A stretch of 64,000 bases of DNA from Lineus longissimus. Lineage: Eukaryota; Nemertea; Pilidiophora; Heteronemertea; Lineidae. Shown in pieces: positions 1 to 11,560 of this stretch. Within the stretch, counting starts at the first letter, position 1. Each line of letters opens with the position of its first letter. The position numbers were made by a program, and so were the translations under genes. The notes below the pieces were generated by a model that worked only from the letters and a program-made list of their open reading frames with translations, was not told the DNA's origin and did no database searches. The stretch is from contig NC_088319.1 in assembly GCF_910592395.1 (NCBI RefSeq), positions 5,888,001 through 5,952,000 of the forward strand, written 5' to 3'.

Positions 1-1
1 T

Positions 2-646
2 GATGACATCTGCACTGATCTGCTGTTTTTGCACGCATTCACGGGTTGTGATACGACTTCAAGAATCTTTGGCATTGGAAAGAAATCCGTGTTCGAAAAG
101 ATTCTGAAGGGAGACACCGTGTTACGCTCATGTTCAAAGGTGTTTTGTTCCCCTGACAGAGACAAAAAAACTATCGAAGGTGCTGGCTCTAAAGCAATGA
201 TTTCATTGTTTAATGGGAATCAAAGCGAATCTCTTGCAGCCCTTAGGTACAGTTTGCTCTGTAAGAAAGTTTCAAGAGCCAAGGCATTTGTGACACCTGA
301 ACGACTTCCACCAACTGCTTCTGCCACCAGATTTCACTCACTTAGGGTGCATTACCAAGTGCTTGTCTGGATGGGCATGAGTGAGGACATGGTTCCAACT
401 GACTGGGGATTCAAAGTCCAAGGGGATACACTCATTCCGATCATGATGGATAATGACCTTGCTCCCGAGGCTCTCCTCAAAATGATCCACTGCAACTGCT
501 CCGCTACATGTAACACACTAAGGTGTACCTGCAAAAAGCATGGGCTTGAGTGCACGAATGCATGCGGATCTTGTCAAGAGGGGAACTGTGACAACATGAC
601 TCTGGACCCAATACCAGACGAAGAAGACGTTGATGAAGAACAATGA
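2..646 (+). CDS. 5'-truncated ORF with FEN-like helix motif and C-terminal CXC-type cysteine cluster
   Basis: The frame is open from the window edge to a TGA at 644-646, so the start lies outside. Near the N-terminus is GCDTTSRIFGIGKKS. It resembles the helix-3-turn-helix signature (GxDxxxGxxGIGxKxA) of FEN1/XPG-type nucleases. I infer a relic or relative of that fold, because the acidic active-site half is not in view. The C-terminus carries a C-x-C-x4-C...C-x-C...C...C-x2-C cluster like the CXC motif of tesmin/TSO1 proteins, then an acidic tail. From memory, similar proteins occur in many copies in cnidarian and lophotrochozoan genomes, which suggests a mobile-element gene rather than a host gene. 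No polyadenylation signal stands out downstream. Confidence 0.55.
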   Translation, partial: DDICTDLLFLHAFTGCDTTSRIFGIGKKSVFEKILKGDTVLRSCSKVFCSPDRDKKTIEGAGSKAMISLFNGNQSESLAALRYSLLCKKVSRAKAFVTPERLPPTASATRFHSLRVHYQVLVWMGMSEDMVPTDWGFKVQGDTLIPIMMDNDLAPEALLKMIHCNCSATCNTLRCTCKKHGLECTNACGSCQEGNCDNMTLDPIPDEEDVDEEQ

Positions 647-719
647 GATATAGAGGCTATTTCCACAGTGACTAAAAATAGAATATTACTATGTACATAT
701 AGTCGTTGCTAAATATAGT

Positions 720-1090
720 TCTTTAATATTCCCAACTTACGCACCATATCTGGTGGCCATCTTAGATTCCCTATTATGCACTTCTTCTACAACCTCATAA
801 ATAGTCTTAATGGATTCCTTGACCCCTAAAACCTATGAAATGACACCACACAACTGTCAGTTTCGTTTAGTATGAACTGAGTTGTGGCCAAAGACATAAT
901 CTGGGGCCGTCGTGGCGGCCATCTTGGATTTCCCATTATGCAATTCTCCTACAACCTCATAAATAGGCTTAATGGATTCCTTGACCCCTAAAACCTATAC
1001 CTAGACACCAATATTTTCACTCTATGTCAAATATGAAGTGAGATATAGCCACTTTTATTATTTGGCGGCCATCTTGTTTTTGACGTCACT
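720..1090. repeat. Degenerate direct repeats around GGCGGCCATCTTGGATT
   Basis: Three diverged copies begin with ggccatctt at about 754, 917 and 1067 (spacing ~163 and ~150). The first two share a long block including ctcataaatag and ttgacccctaaaacctat. They look like old tandem copies of a non-coding repeat; no ORF is associated. Confidence 0.65.
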
Positions 1091-1346
1091 TTTTGACCCT
1101 TTCCCGGACTTAAATTTTTGTAAACTTTTGATATGTTGTTCACAAGACCCAAAACTACAATAAACAACCATAAAACGTTTGCTTGCAATTTTTTTGGGGT
1201 CAGGTGCTATATTGACTCTACTACTACATGAAAGGATGTTTACTGAAGAAGAAAAAAACTAGCTTCTTGTTTACAGTGCTATGATTTTAGCAGGCCTAGT
1301 TGTTTCATTGTGAACGGGGAAGCATTTCAAGAGTTACCATATCAAA

Positions 1347-1515
1347 TACTCTAGACTCACCGATCTAAGATCAGTTCATTAACTTGAGGCATGACCACCC
1401 CCAGTAGAATATGCATTAAACACTGATTGGCTCAACCTTGTCATGCTTGTCGGTCTTTAAGTTATGGTAAGTTAATTGATAGTGGTTGGCTTTGAGAATG
1501 AACTGATCTTGTGTT
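1347..1515. repeat. Short inverted-repeat element (MITE-like), family also at 8222
   Basis: The left arm (aagatcagttcatt, 1367-1380) is repeated inverted at the right end (aatgaactgatctt, ~1497-1510). The interior (gcatgac..cccccag, gattggctca) matches the element at 8222-8566. It is probably a short, decayed non-autonomous DNA transposon. Confidence 0.45.
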
Positions 1516-1841
1516 ACCTATCCATTATACTTTTATTATTGATAAATAGCTTGTTCGATTGATTTCCCTGGCTATTAACCCAGTTTATTGGCAATGAATC
1601 TTCAATAAAACAAGTCCAATTGATGATAAAGTGAAATCGTTATGGGCCTCCCATTTTGAATCCTTACAATGAAATTGCTATCACTCCGCAAGGAGTAGGA
1701 CACGCACAGAATGGTGTTGATTGTTCAGTGTAAAATTTTGCCATCGATTTGTCTTTGCTTATCAATAGTCCAGCTGCCAAAAGAATTAAGATGTTTGAAA
1801 AGGTTCGCTAAGAAGCCATCGATATCCTTTTAATAACCCCG

Positions 1842-2085
1842 GGCTTTCATGGTGTAAAATTAGTGCAGTTTTGAAGTAACATCCGTTTCGTGTCGGCTCT
1901 GACTGTATAAATTACTGGTATACATGTAGTAGATCTGGTTTTAGCAATGTTTTAGAGACTAACACTAACACTTAAAAAACACCGATGGCCGTTTTAAAAA
2001 CCACGGCTATTCATGTTGTAAAATTAGTGCAGTTTTGAAGTAACATCCGTTTCGTATCCGCTCTGACTGTATAAATTACTAGTAA
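1842..2085. repeat. Direct repeat of ~80 bp, period 164 bp
   Basis: A block with gtaaaattagtgcagttttg and ctctgactgtataaattact occurs at 1842-1921 and again at 2006-2085 with only a few differences. It is non-coding and likely a local duplication. Confidence 0.7.
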
Positions 2086-2239
2086 ATTAGGTCTGGTTTA
2101 GTAAAATAAACTTTATACTTTATAGATAACTAGCATTTATCTCGATTATTTGTAACTCCCGTCGACTCCAATCTTGACCCTCAATGTATCGAGCCATATG
2201 AATAAAAACTAGCAATTCCTTAGAAGCAAATCCTTCAAG

Positions 2240-3175
2240 TAGAAGCAGTATTTTGCTAGAAGTACCTACCATATATTTTTCAAACATTTCGGACCAGCAT
2301 TAAGCGAACATGGCATATTTTCACTTTTGACATTTGCCCCCCTGGTGGCCAAACCGTGAGTCATGATGCCACGATTTGGTCTCTGAGTATTGGTCGCCCA
2401 GGGGTACATTTGTACCAGATTTGAGATATCTGGCTAAAGCGGTTACAAAACATGCCACCGTTCCTTAACGGCGGTGCCGTCAGACGACCTTGATCCTGTG
2501 GCCTTGAAAAGTTGGTCGGAAAAATAACGCGGTGGATATATGATGCACCATTGCTAAAGTACAACCATATTTTTTTCAATTTTTTCAGACCAGTAATGCG
2601 GGAGCAATCGCATATTTTCACTTTTGACGTTTGCCCCCTGGTGGCCAAACCATGAATTATATGACGCCACGATTCGGTCTCTGAGCAGCGATCATCCAGG
2701 GGTACATTTGTACTAAATTTGAGATCTCTGGCTAAAGCGGTTACAAAACATGCCACCATTGTCTGACGGCAGTGCCGCCGGCAGACTTTGATCTCTGTGA
2801 CCTTGAGAAGTATAAAGTCAAATCAAAACCCGGAGGATATGTGATGTAGCTTTGATAGAAGTACTTACCAAATTTTTTTCAAATGTTTCGGACCAGTATT
2901 AAGGGAGAAAACGCATGTTTTTACTTTTGACGTTTGGCCCCCTGGTGGCCAAACCATGAATTATATGTGGCCGTGATTCGGTATCTTAGTAGCGTTCACC
3001 AAGGGGTACATGTGTACCAAGTTGGAGTTCAATAGTTTCAGCGGTATAAACGAAACGTGCCACCCATGTCTAACGACGGACAATGGAAGACAGACGATGG
3101 ACGATGGACGACCGACGACGACAGCCGACGGACGACGGACACTGCGTCATTGTAAAGGCTCGCAGGTGAGCCAAA
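2240..3175. repeat. Three ~300-bp tandem repeat units with a GAC-rich tail
   Basis: Units start near 2282, 2577 and 2880 (each with ttcggaccag or a variant). Each contains cccctggtggccaaacc and an aggggtacatttgtac block. The array ends in gacgacggac-type trinucleotide DNA (3060-3150) and a caggtgagccaaa terminus. The same family appears in the opposite orientation at 9990-11560. Units 2 and 3 contain an exact CTCF-like core (2633-2644 and 2937-2948, minus strand). No protein is encoded. Confidence 0.75.
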
Positions 3176-5390
3176 GAGCAGTATTTTGTAGACTTATGCC
3201 TAATTCAGGGTACAAAATAAGCTGATTTCTCCCATATCTGCCTATGTTGTGAAGATTATTGCATGGGCTGTGTTGTGTAGCATATACACCAGAATAGGAA
3301 GACTTGGCTCAAAGTGTTCTATAAAGTGGTGTGAGGGACAATTTGCACCAAGTGGATGTGTCGGACGGACTGAACTCCATTTTACTTGGCCTGGGATCGA
3401 TATTTCGAATGTCCTGTGACATTTTTAGGGCGAATTTGATACCCTGGGTACGACCGATGCAAGGGACCATGTTTAAAGATCAAATATAGTTTAATGATAA
3501 CAGTTTTGTTGTTCACGCAGGGCATTCGATCAGACATTGCAAAGATTATATAACTGGTTTCAACCTATGTCCGAACAAGATATTTGTAGGTCTAATTTGG
3601 TGGTGACCAACCAATCAAGTTATGTGGTCCTGTCACCAGTCAGGCATCCTGTTTTGCGAGTTGCCGCTACATGTACTTCTGGCTGCCGTCGCTACTTTTT
3701 GTTGCGTCGCTGGATGTCAAAGTCATGCCCACTGAAACCACTAGGCGAACTACACCGCATCCGCGTGATTTTACTTGGTGCCCCACCCCCTACCCCCTCA
3801 TACGAACTGAGACACCAATTCATGAATTAATAGCGGTAAACTGCTGCCTGCAACTTACTGGATACATTTACCGCGGATGTACTTTTTCATGCGACCAACA
3901 TGCCATTTATCAATACTAGCATATACCCATGGAGCGGGCAAAGTTGAAATGTAATATACATTAGTGTTAAATGGGCACGATGATTGAACTACATTAAATT
4001 TCTAACGTTACTGAAGTTTTATTAAAGGTTAAACACGAAATGAACTGCATTTAGGGACTTATTGCTGCTATCTACATGCAACCCCCAATAGATTGATTGG
4101 AGTACGCTATTTTGCACAATGCATTGAGACCAGTGACAGCAGGTCCTGTTCCAAATAAGGGCCTCACATATTAGGCATATCACCTACCCACTCCCGTACC
4201 CAATGCCACTGTCGGACCAAAGCCAGGCGCATGGAGAGATGCAGAACGCAATTCAAACTGACGACATCAATCAGTAAAGAATAAATCAAAGAGCAAGCGC
4301 TGGCCACTGTACATATTTTGTCCATCCTGGCATAACTGTTTATTGATACCCTGACTGCATGTTCCGGTAGGCCCCCCTGCAGAATTTGCCTTATCACTCC
4401 GGTCAGTGTTTCTCGAATAGAACTAAAATAGAATAGGCTAATCATTAATCTCCCTGCTAATACCCTGCACCATGGACCAGGTTGTATAGCACTACATACG
4501 TGCTGGAAGCTAATATTGATGTGGCAGGGAGAATATGCGTGAAGTTTGTGTATGCTTTTGAGAATGAGCGGAGCTCTCCAGTCGACGTGCTCTCTGAAAA
4601 GTTGTTATTTATTCCAAAACCACCAAGATATTCGACGTATGACACCCTCAGTGACACTCTTACTTATGATCCACACCTACGAAGCCAAAAGTTGCAAGAA
4701 TTCGACGCATTTCCGAGGCCCAATTTTGAAACAAAAATCGCCTCCTATTTAGCGGCCACAACGCGCATTATAGTATAGATGCACCCCATGTATTGGTATG
4801 AAATAATTAACTGACCGTGTCAAGAAGGAGATCATGTTGGATACAGAAACGAATGCACGCAGTCGTAAATAGTGGTATCCACATTTAACGATATTGAACG
4901 TATACATTAATAGAGTGTTATTGTCCAGAAAGTGTCAACCTACTTATTTCCAAACAGAACAGATAACAGGCGCTATACATATTATACTTGTTTATGATTC
5001 AAATTCGAAGACTTAAAAACTTTGATCTTTGACACTGACAGTATGTGCCCAAAAGAGATTATGAGGTTTGTTGTTGCATTTTGCTAAGGATTTCGTTTGA
5101 GTGCTATTTCACCGATGGGGTGAAAGTTCAAAGTCTGCGCGTGTTGGTATGTAGCTCGATAACTCATGGTTATTTGAAAATTGATTGACTGATCAGTTTT
5201 TGTCTCATTACCACATGTGAGATATACGTAAATGTTGGCTTATGGATAATGATTGATATGATCTGTTACATCATTTCAGCATTGAATAGAGCAAGGTCGG
5301 TTAAAAAATCTCTAGAAATATCGAAAGGTTTAGATTTCACAAGAATTTGAATTTGTGCCAGGATACGCGGCCTTACTTATTCAGGGTGTT
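3176..5390. other. No recognisable gene
   Basis: Short open frames occur around 3537-3919 and on both strands at 4160-4780, but none shows a known domain, paired splice sites or a clear signal peptide. I see nothing I can support. Confidence 0.5.
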
Positions 5391-5437
5391 TGTGGTGGTG
5401 GTGGTGGTGGTGGTGGTGGTGGTGGTGGTGGTGGGTT
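5391..5437. repeat. (GGT)n microsatellite
   Basis: An almost pure run of ~14 GGT units borders the foldback element that follows. Confidence 0.95.
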
Positions 5438-5912
5438 ACGGGACAGAACATCCCACGAAAACGAGGCATTTTCTGCCAAAGCGAGGCATTTTCTGTCGTC
5501 TGCTAACGGAAACGAAAGAAATGTGAAGTTTTATCCCCTTCGAACAGCAAAGAGCTCAGGAATGGGACCGCACATCCCGGAATTGGACAAAACATCCCGA
5601 AATGGGACCAAACATCCAAGCAATGGCGGACGAAAATAATTTTGATAAGCTTTGCTTGCATTTGTCCTTCATACTCGTCTTAGAGAAAGTTATTCGCAAA
5701 ACGGGCTCCATCAAGCAGAGCATTTCTCATTGAGCTATATGATAATGTCAATTATGCTACGTATATACATACAAGAAATCGGGAATATAAATAGTATTGT
5801 CGGCCTCAAAAATCTATTTCGAGGGTATTCTTTTCCTCCGTTAGCAGACGGTAGAAAATTCCTCGCTTTAACTGAAAATGCCTCGTTTTCGTGGCATGTT
5901 CTATCCCATACC
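5438..5912. mobile_element. Foldback / MITE-like element with ~80-bp inverted arms
   Basis: The left arm (5438-5520) contains ccacgaaaacgaggcatttt and gtctgctaacgga. The right arm (about 5825-5912) contains the same blocks inverted. The ~300-bp interior has no transposase. I infer a non-autonomous DNA element. Confidence 0.65.
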
Positions 5913-6703
5913 CCCAGTATAATGACAAACACGCGTGCCGAAGTGATGGCCATATTTGGTAATGTTTCAACTAGTTCTTGTTGAGCTCCATGAACGACGA
6001 ATTCCTTGTTTTGAATATACGTCCCACACGCTAAATGATTATAGTTTGCTTCATGAGTAAATATTTCTCTGTCGTTTTGGGACGCTGTGCAAAAATTACT
6101 GGGTCTATTTTTTCAAAGTTAGGTTTTCTTTGATCTAATTTCCTGAGGTTAGAGATTTGCAGATCAAGCCAAAAAGCGTTTCTTCGTAGCAGACAGTAGA
6201 CGATTTTTATTTTTTTGGGGGGGGGGTCTCTGGATGCGGCTAATATTTCTGATGGATGAAACTTGGTATGTAAGGTAAACACGGAAAATAAACCTGCCGA
6301 TTTCATCCAGATACAACCATAATGTCAACATCAGTGCACTACGTCAATGTACACGAATACATACAGAATGTTATTTCACGACCATGGTTAGTTAATGAAA
6401 TGTAAAATTCTCTTGGGACCCAATATTAGGTTTAAGAAAGACCAAACTTCGAATGAATTGGCCATCAAGTAGTTTTTGCACAGCGGCCTAAAAGTGCTTT
6501 GACATTTACTTAAGAAGACGACAATAGACTTTATTCGACTTCCTTGACTTAGTATTCGAAACACGAACATTTATAGGACTTAGGTTTTTATGTCTAAGCA
6601 GATCAAGGATGTCAATGTGACAAGAAAATAATGCCGTTGTAAATGTTGTAAGGCTTGTAGTCTACTTTCCATTTTTGATTTACAACACAAGTGCCAGCCT
6701 TAA
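5913..6703. other. No recognisable gene
   Basis: AT-rich sequence with a T-run and G-run at about 6206-6227. Short antisense frames here carry no recognisable domain. Confidence 0.5.
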
Positions 6704-6927
6704 AGGGGTACGCCATTCGTGATTACTTGTGGTCAGTAAATAGAAATCCACTAATACACGATGGTGTAGTGCAATTATTGTGAATACAAATTTGTTTGAA
6801 ATTGGTATTCATTGTATTTGTATATCAGTCTAAACAACGGCAATGTTGACATTTATATTTAGTACGTATTTCCGCAATTGGACATTTTCAAATTTAATTA
6901 CAGATTCGAATTCGAACGGCGTAGGCT
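6704..6927. mobile_element. TTAA-flanked MITE, copy 1
   Basis: Bounded by TTAA at 6700-6703 and 6928-6931. The termini are inverted repeats (AGGGGTACGCCATTCG / AGCCTACGCCGTTCG). It is 224 bp with no ORF. TTAA target duplication is the hallmark of piggyBac-type transposition; the assignment is inferred from ends only. A sibling lies at 9448-9680. Confidence 0.7.
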
Positions 6928-7995
6928 TTAAAGGGGATTTCACACGCCCAGTGCTTTAGCCTACTTTCTACATTTTCTCGGGCGGTGAAAATGCACATTC
7001 TAATTTTCTGTTTATAAGCCCGGCACAGGTCAATATCCTGATCCGCCCTGATTAACATGTGAACAATAGGGCTCGCAACCAGGCTTCCATACAAAAACTC
7101 ATATAAAACTTGATGATGTATTATTGGTTTGATACTGACTCATAGACGTGCGATGGCCATTGTATTCTTCGTACGAAATCACGTTAAGGGAAAAAATATT
7201 ATCACTGACAAAGAGCCTAACGATAGCAGTGTTTCCCCCAATGAGTGTCGAGAGCAATGCGCGATTGCTTGAGTCTTGAGAATCTTAGCTCCCTAATCTG
7301 TCTCATCGTGCTTATCAAGGCAGTTTCTTATTAACGGACCGACTTATATTCGGATGTACACATTCCTATGCAATGTGAAACTGTGCATTCGTGTGAACGG
7401 CCTTTAACCTTACAGCCAATTAGACAGAGGCTTTTTTACCATAGACTAAGAAGATGTAATTGAAATCGTGTGCCAGTGGTCATCGGTATCAATCAATAAT
7501 CTAGATTCATAAATTCCGAAATTAACTCACTGACACATCCCGACATACTTGTCTACCGGTCTGCAAATGTATTGTAGTTAGTGTACTAAGTATGTAGTGT
7601 ACTAAGTATTTATTCATGATAATATGTTTATTTTTTTAGTTGATAAAAATCAATTTTGTAGTGTTAAAGTTAATTGCAATGAATGTTGAATTGTGAACTG
7701 AATTGATAGAATTGAAGTTAAATGTTATAACAGTGTTTAGCACTAGGAGTTGTTTAGAAAAAAAAACTTGAATGCATTATTAAAATAGCCAAAAGTAATC
7801 AAACTCATTTTTTGAGAATGAATTTTTACGAGTTTGTCCTGTGATAAACGTTCAATTTTGATTGACGAAGTTCAAGTGGGGGTGTTGAGTATTAAACTGC
7901 TCATGTGCAATATGTATAATAAAGTGGTCCCATTCCGGTTCCGGTGTATGAGGAATGAAGCTTCGACTTATTTTATCCTCGTCACCATACATATC
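6928..7995. other. No recognisable gene
   Basis: AT-rich intergenic DNA; I see no domain-bearing frame, RNA gene or structured repeat. Confidence 0.5.
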
Positions 7996-8170
7996 TACGG
8001 TGGCTGGGAAAGGACATGGTGATTTTTTTCTTCAATGACGAATTTATTTTTTATCTCAGGCGCCTGCGATAGTTGGTCAGGCGCCTGAGTTACCAAGTCA
8101 GGCGCCTGAGATATAAAATAAGCCTCGTCATTGAAGAAAAAAATCACCATGTCCTTTCCCAGCCACCGTA
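7996..8170. repeat. 175-bp hairpin with 46-bp perfect arms and CAGGCGCCTG palindromes
   Basis: The first 46 bases (from tacggtggctgggaaagg to ttcaatgacga) are perfectly inverted at 8125-8170. Between them the palindromic decamer caggcgcctg occurs three times. The near-perfect arms indicate a recent or actively homogenised foldback element. Confidence 0.85.
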
Positions 8171-8221
8171 ATCCGTCCAAATCACAGTCATCTCATCCTC
8201 CCAATGATACATGTACATGTA

Positions 8222-8566
8222 TATACTCTTGACTCACTGATCTAACACCGGTTCATTATCTCGGGGCATGACAGCCCCCAGCAGAACGCGCATTGAACAT
8301 GCCAAGGCCCCTTCACACCCGATTGGCTCAGGGCCTATGAGCCTGTCGACATCATTATGAACCTTTGCTGTGACATCGACACAAAAAACGACAAGGGCCG
8401 GACATGATGTCATGACCATCAGAAATGTTAGACAACTTGGTGTCGCCTGCTAATGGCTATCTCGAATGAACAATGTTGAATGGCATCGAACGACAAAAGG
8501 CATTATGGGGGCTTGGTTTGCATATTCCGAAATGGTGTTAGAACAGTGAGTCTAGAGTGTGTACAA
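8222..8566. mobile_element. MITE-like element with terminal TCTxGACTCACTG repeats
   Basis: The left end reads actcttgactcactg. The right end, inverted, reads actctagactcactg (8546-8563). The interior shares gcatgacagcccccagcag and gattggctca with 1347-1515. There is no transposase, so it is non-autonomous. Confidence 0.6.
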
Positions 8567-9447
8567 TAAGCATCATGGCAACATGCACTACCATTCATGT
8601 TTTAAATGAAAGCCTAACCGATACAGTGCGGAGGCCAGTGGTCGAATAGAGTTCAGACGTTTTCGTCCTAATATTCTAATATTCTAATATACTGATATCT
8701 GATTGTTTTCACTGACGAGTGAGAAAAAGGATAAATAAGTATACCCCGAGCGCCGGCCGGTATCTGCAGAGAATGCCATGCTTTCGGGGTGATTGGTATA
8801 TTCAGTAGAATATCCAAGAATGCACATCACGAACGGCCTTACTCGCTTTAAAATTATTATTCAAGGTTTGGTCAAATGGGGTAATGTAGCCCTCTAGCTT
8901 TAACTTCGGTTACGCAAGAGATTTCCCAACAGATTCAGTAAAACCAGCCTGGATTTTGCGGTGGCAATAATATTACCTGAAATTCAGGACACTTACCTAA
9001 ACAATACCTCTGAGAGACAAGACAAGACTTGTGATCAGGGGCTACAATCACTCCGTGGCTTTAAGGCTAATTGTAGCCCCTGACTAAAATTTCAACTTGC
9101 TGGTTTTTGATGCATTTTATTCCACATGTTTATGATATTGATTGGAAATGCATGTAAAACTTTCAGTATTATTCCAATTCAGTTTCCCAACGTGGTTTTG
9201 CTGGTATCGGTACATATATAAACGGTATTTATTGAACTCCTAAGAGTCTTCGATACAAACATTTGCCAACAAATTAATACCATGTATATCATATCAGATT
9301 AAACTGCGGTAAAAGACAATACTCATCTCACTTCCTTTTTCAAGATCTGATTTATAAAATGCGACATTAGACTGAAGTTCCAGGTGGGAAATCAAGCACA
9401 TCCCCAACTAAAGCTGGACTCACTTTAAAAATGTTAGTACGCTTTAA
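8567..9447. other. No recognisable gene; one small hairpin
   Basis: The only structure I see is a stem of 14 perfect base pairs at 9035-9083 (tcaggggctacaat paired with attgtagcccctga). Confidence 0.5.
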
Positions 9448-9680
9448 AGGACTTAGCCGTTCGTAATCACTGGGGTTGCAGGAAAATAGAAATGCAGTTA
9501 TACACAATACCATAGTGCAGTACTTATACATACGAATTTACAATAACTCGGTACCTACAGTATTTGTAAATCTATCTACAGAACAGCAGTGCTGAAATTT
9601 ATATCTAATCCGTATTAATGCAACTAGAAATGTTCAAATTCAACTTCAAATTTCAAACTTATAATGAACGGCGTAGGCCT
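9448..9680. mobile_element. TTAA-flanked MITE, copy 2
   Basis: TTAA at 9444-9447 and 9681-9684 flanks 233 bp with inverted ends (AGGACTTAGCCGTTCG / AGGCCTACGCCGTTCA). The interior (agtgcagt..tacaata, tttatatctaatccgta) matches copy 1 at 6704-6927 at low but clear similarity. No coding capacity. Confidence 0.7.
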
Positions 9681-9989
9681 TTAAACTGTATAGAGACCAT
9701 TATTACTGTTATTGTCCTTTATCATTAAAATCATGACACCGATTTCTTATATCATACTTTCAAACTTCTGAAAACGAGGCTTTTTAAATGAGATGTGTGA
9801 TGGTATTGTTGGCGGTAGTTGACAATACTTACATTGACAAGACTTATAAATATAGAATCCCGAGGTTGTTCACCCTTACTTCGCATTATGGTGCCCAATA
9901 CTAGAACGGTTTTAAACATGGTCGTCTTCTGATGGATAAACGGTCACTTTTGTACTTATTTTAGGTATTTGCGTCATTAGATTGTTTTT

Positions 9990-11560
9990 GGACCCAGGTG
10001 AGTTTGCTTGTGTTTTTGGGTCACCGAAGGGAAGTATATACAACAACGCAGTGTCCTTGGTCCGTGGTCCGTCGTCGTCTGTCGTCGTCCGTCGTCGTCC
10101 GTCGTCGTCCGCGTTTGCAAACAGTAGCTAAGGTGGTCATTTACATCTTCATTGAACTCTTGTGTGGTCATTTTCCCTTAGATGGTTAACCACTGAAGGA
10201 AAGCTATTTGCAATGTGCCGAGCTTGCCCTGAGGAGTTATTTCAGACAGTTATTCTTAGGTGGTTAAACATGGACTTTTTCTATTTTTTTACCTCTTAAG
10301 TGAGGATTGGAATCAAGGAATGACCTCCTACGCAAGAGTTCGTAGAATGATGGTATAAACAACCTAAGATACTTTTAGCTGCTTCGTCCGTCGTCGTCGT
10401 CGTCTGCATCCTGTTTCAAAAACAGTGGTACGTTTCTTAACCGCTAAAGCTATGAACTTGAAACTTTGTACACAGGACCCCCAGGTCAGGTGACCTCTGA
10501 CAATGAATTTTGGTCCTATTTGATTCTTGACTTGGCCACCAGGGGGCCAGAAGCGGAAACCTAAAAAGTGTGACATCTCTCTTATGAGTCACTCGTTTTT
10601 GATAACATTTTTATAGTAGGTAATCCTAGCAAGGATACATCACATGTCTTAATGGTTTTGATTTGACCTAGTTTTCAAGGTCACAGAGGTCAAATGGCGT
10701 AAATTGTCCGTTTGAGTGTAACAATGGCACGTTTCTTAACCAATTAAGCTATGAACTTGAAATTTAGTACACATGACTCCTTACATCATAACCTCAGACA
10801 CCGAATTTCGGTCTGATCTGATTCTCGACTTGGCTGCCTGGGGGCCAAAACTAAAAATGGTAAAAAGTGCAATAGCTCGCTTAATAGTGACTTGTTTTCA
10901 ATGATATTTTTATGGTTGGTACTCTGAGCAAGGATACATCACCTATCGTACGGCTTTTTGATTTAATCTAATTTTCAAGGTCACAGAGGTCAAATGGTGT
11001 GAATTGGCCGTTTGAATGTGACTATGGCACATTTCTTAACCGCTAAAGCTATGAACTTGAAATTTGGTACACATGACTCCCTATGTCATGTATCCTCTGA
11101 CACTGATTTTCAGTCCGATCTCATTTTTGACCTTGCCACCAGGGGGCCAGAAGTGGAAACCCAAAAAGTGTGATATCTCTCTTAGGAGTGACTCCTTTTC
11201 AATAACATTTTTATGGTAGGTTCTTCTAGCAAGGATGAATCACACATCGTACGGGTTTTTGATTTGACATACTTTCAAGGTCACAGGGGTCAAATGGCGT
11301 AAATTGGTCGTTTGAGTGTAACTATGGCTCGGTTCTTAACCGATAAAGCTATGAACTTGAAATTTGGTACACATAACTCCCTATGTCATGTTACCTCGGA
11401 CATCGAATTTCGATCTGATCTGATTCTCGACTTGGCCACCAGGATGCCAAAGCTAAAAAAAGTAAAAAGTGCAATATATCTCGCTTATTGGTGACTTGTT
11501 TTCGATGACATTTTTATGGTAGGTACTCCAAGCAACGATGCATCACCTATCATACCGACT
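9990..11560. repeat. Opposite-orientation cluster of the ~300-bp repeat, four tandem units
   Basis: The cluster begins with the caggtgag terminus and a gtcgtcgtcc trinucleotide stretch (10060-10115), the reverse of the end at 3060-3175. Four units follow, each starting near acgtttcttaaccgctaaag (about 10430, 10731, 11031, 11331; period ~300). Units 1 and 3 keep an exact CCACCAGGGGGC (10536-10547, 11136-11147); in units 2 and 4 it is mutated. The short frames here are by-products of the repeat. Confidence 0.8.

Noticed and set aside
2240-3175. CRISPR-like array
   Set aside because: Units are ~300 bp and diverged, with no short exact repeats or spacers; this is a eukaryotic tandem repeat.
4164-4778. 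Overlapping frames on both strands
   Set aside because: No domain, no splice pairing, no repeat; chance open frames in AT-moderate DNA.
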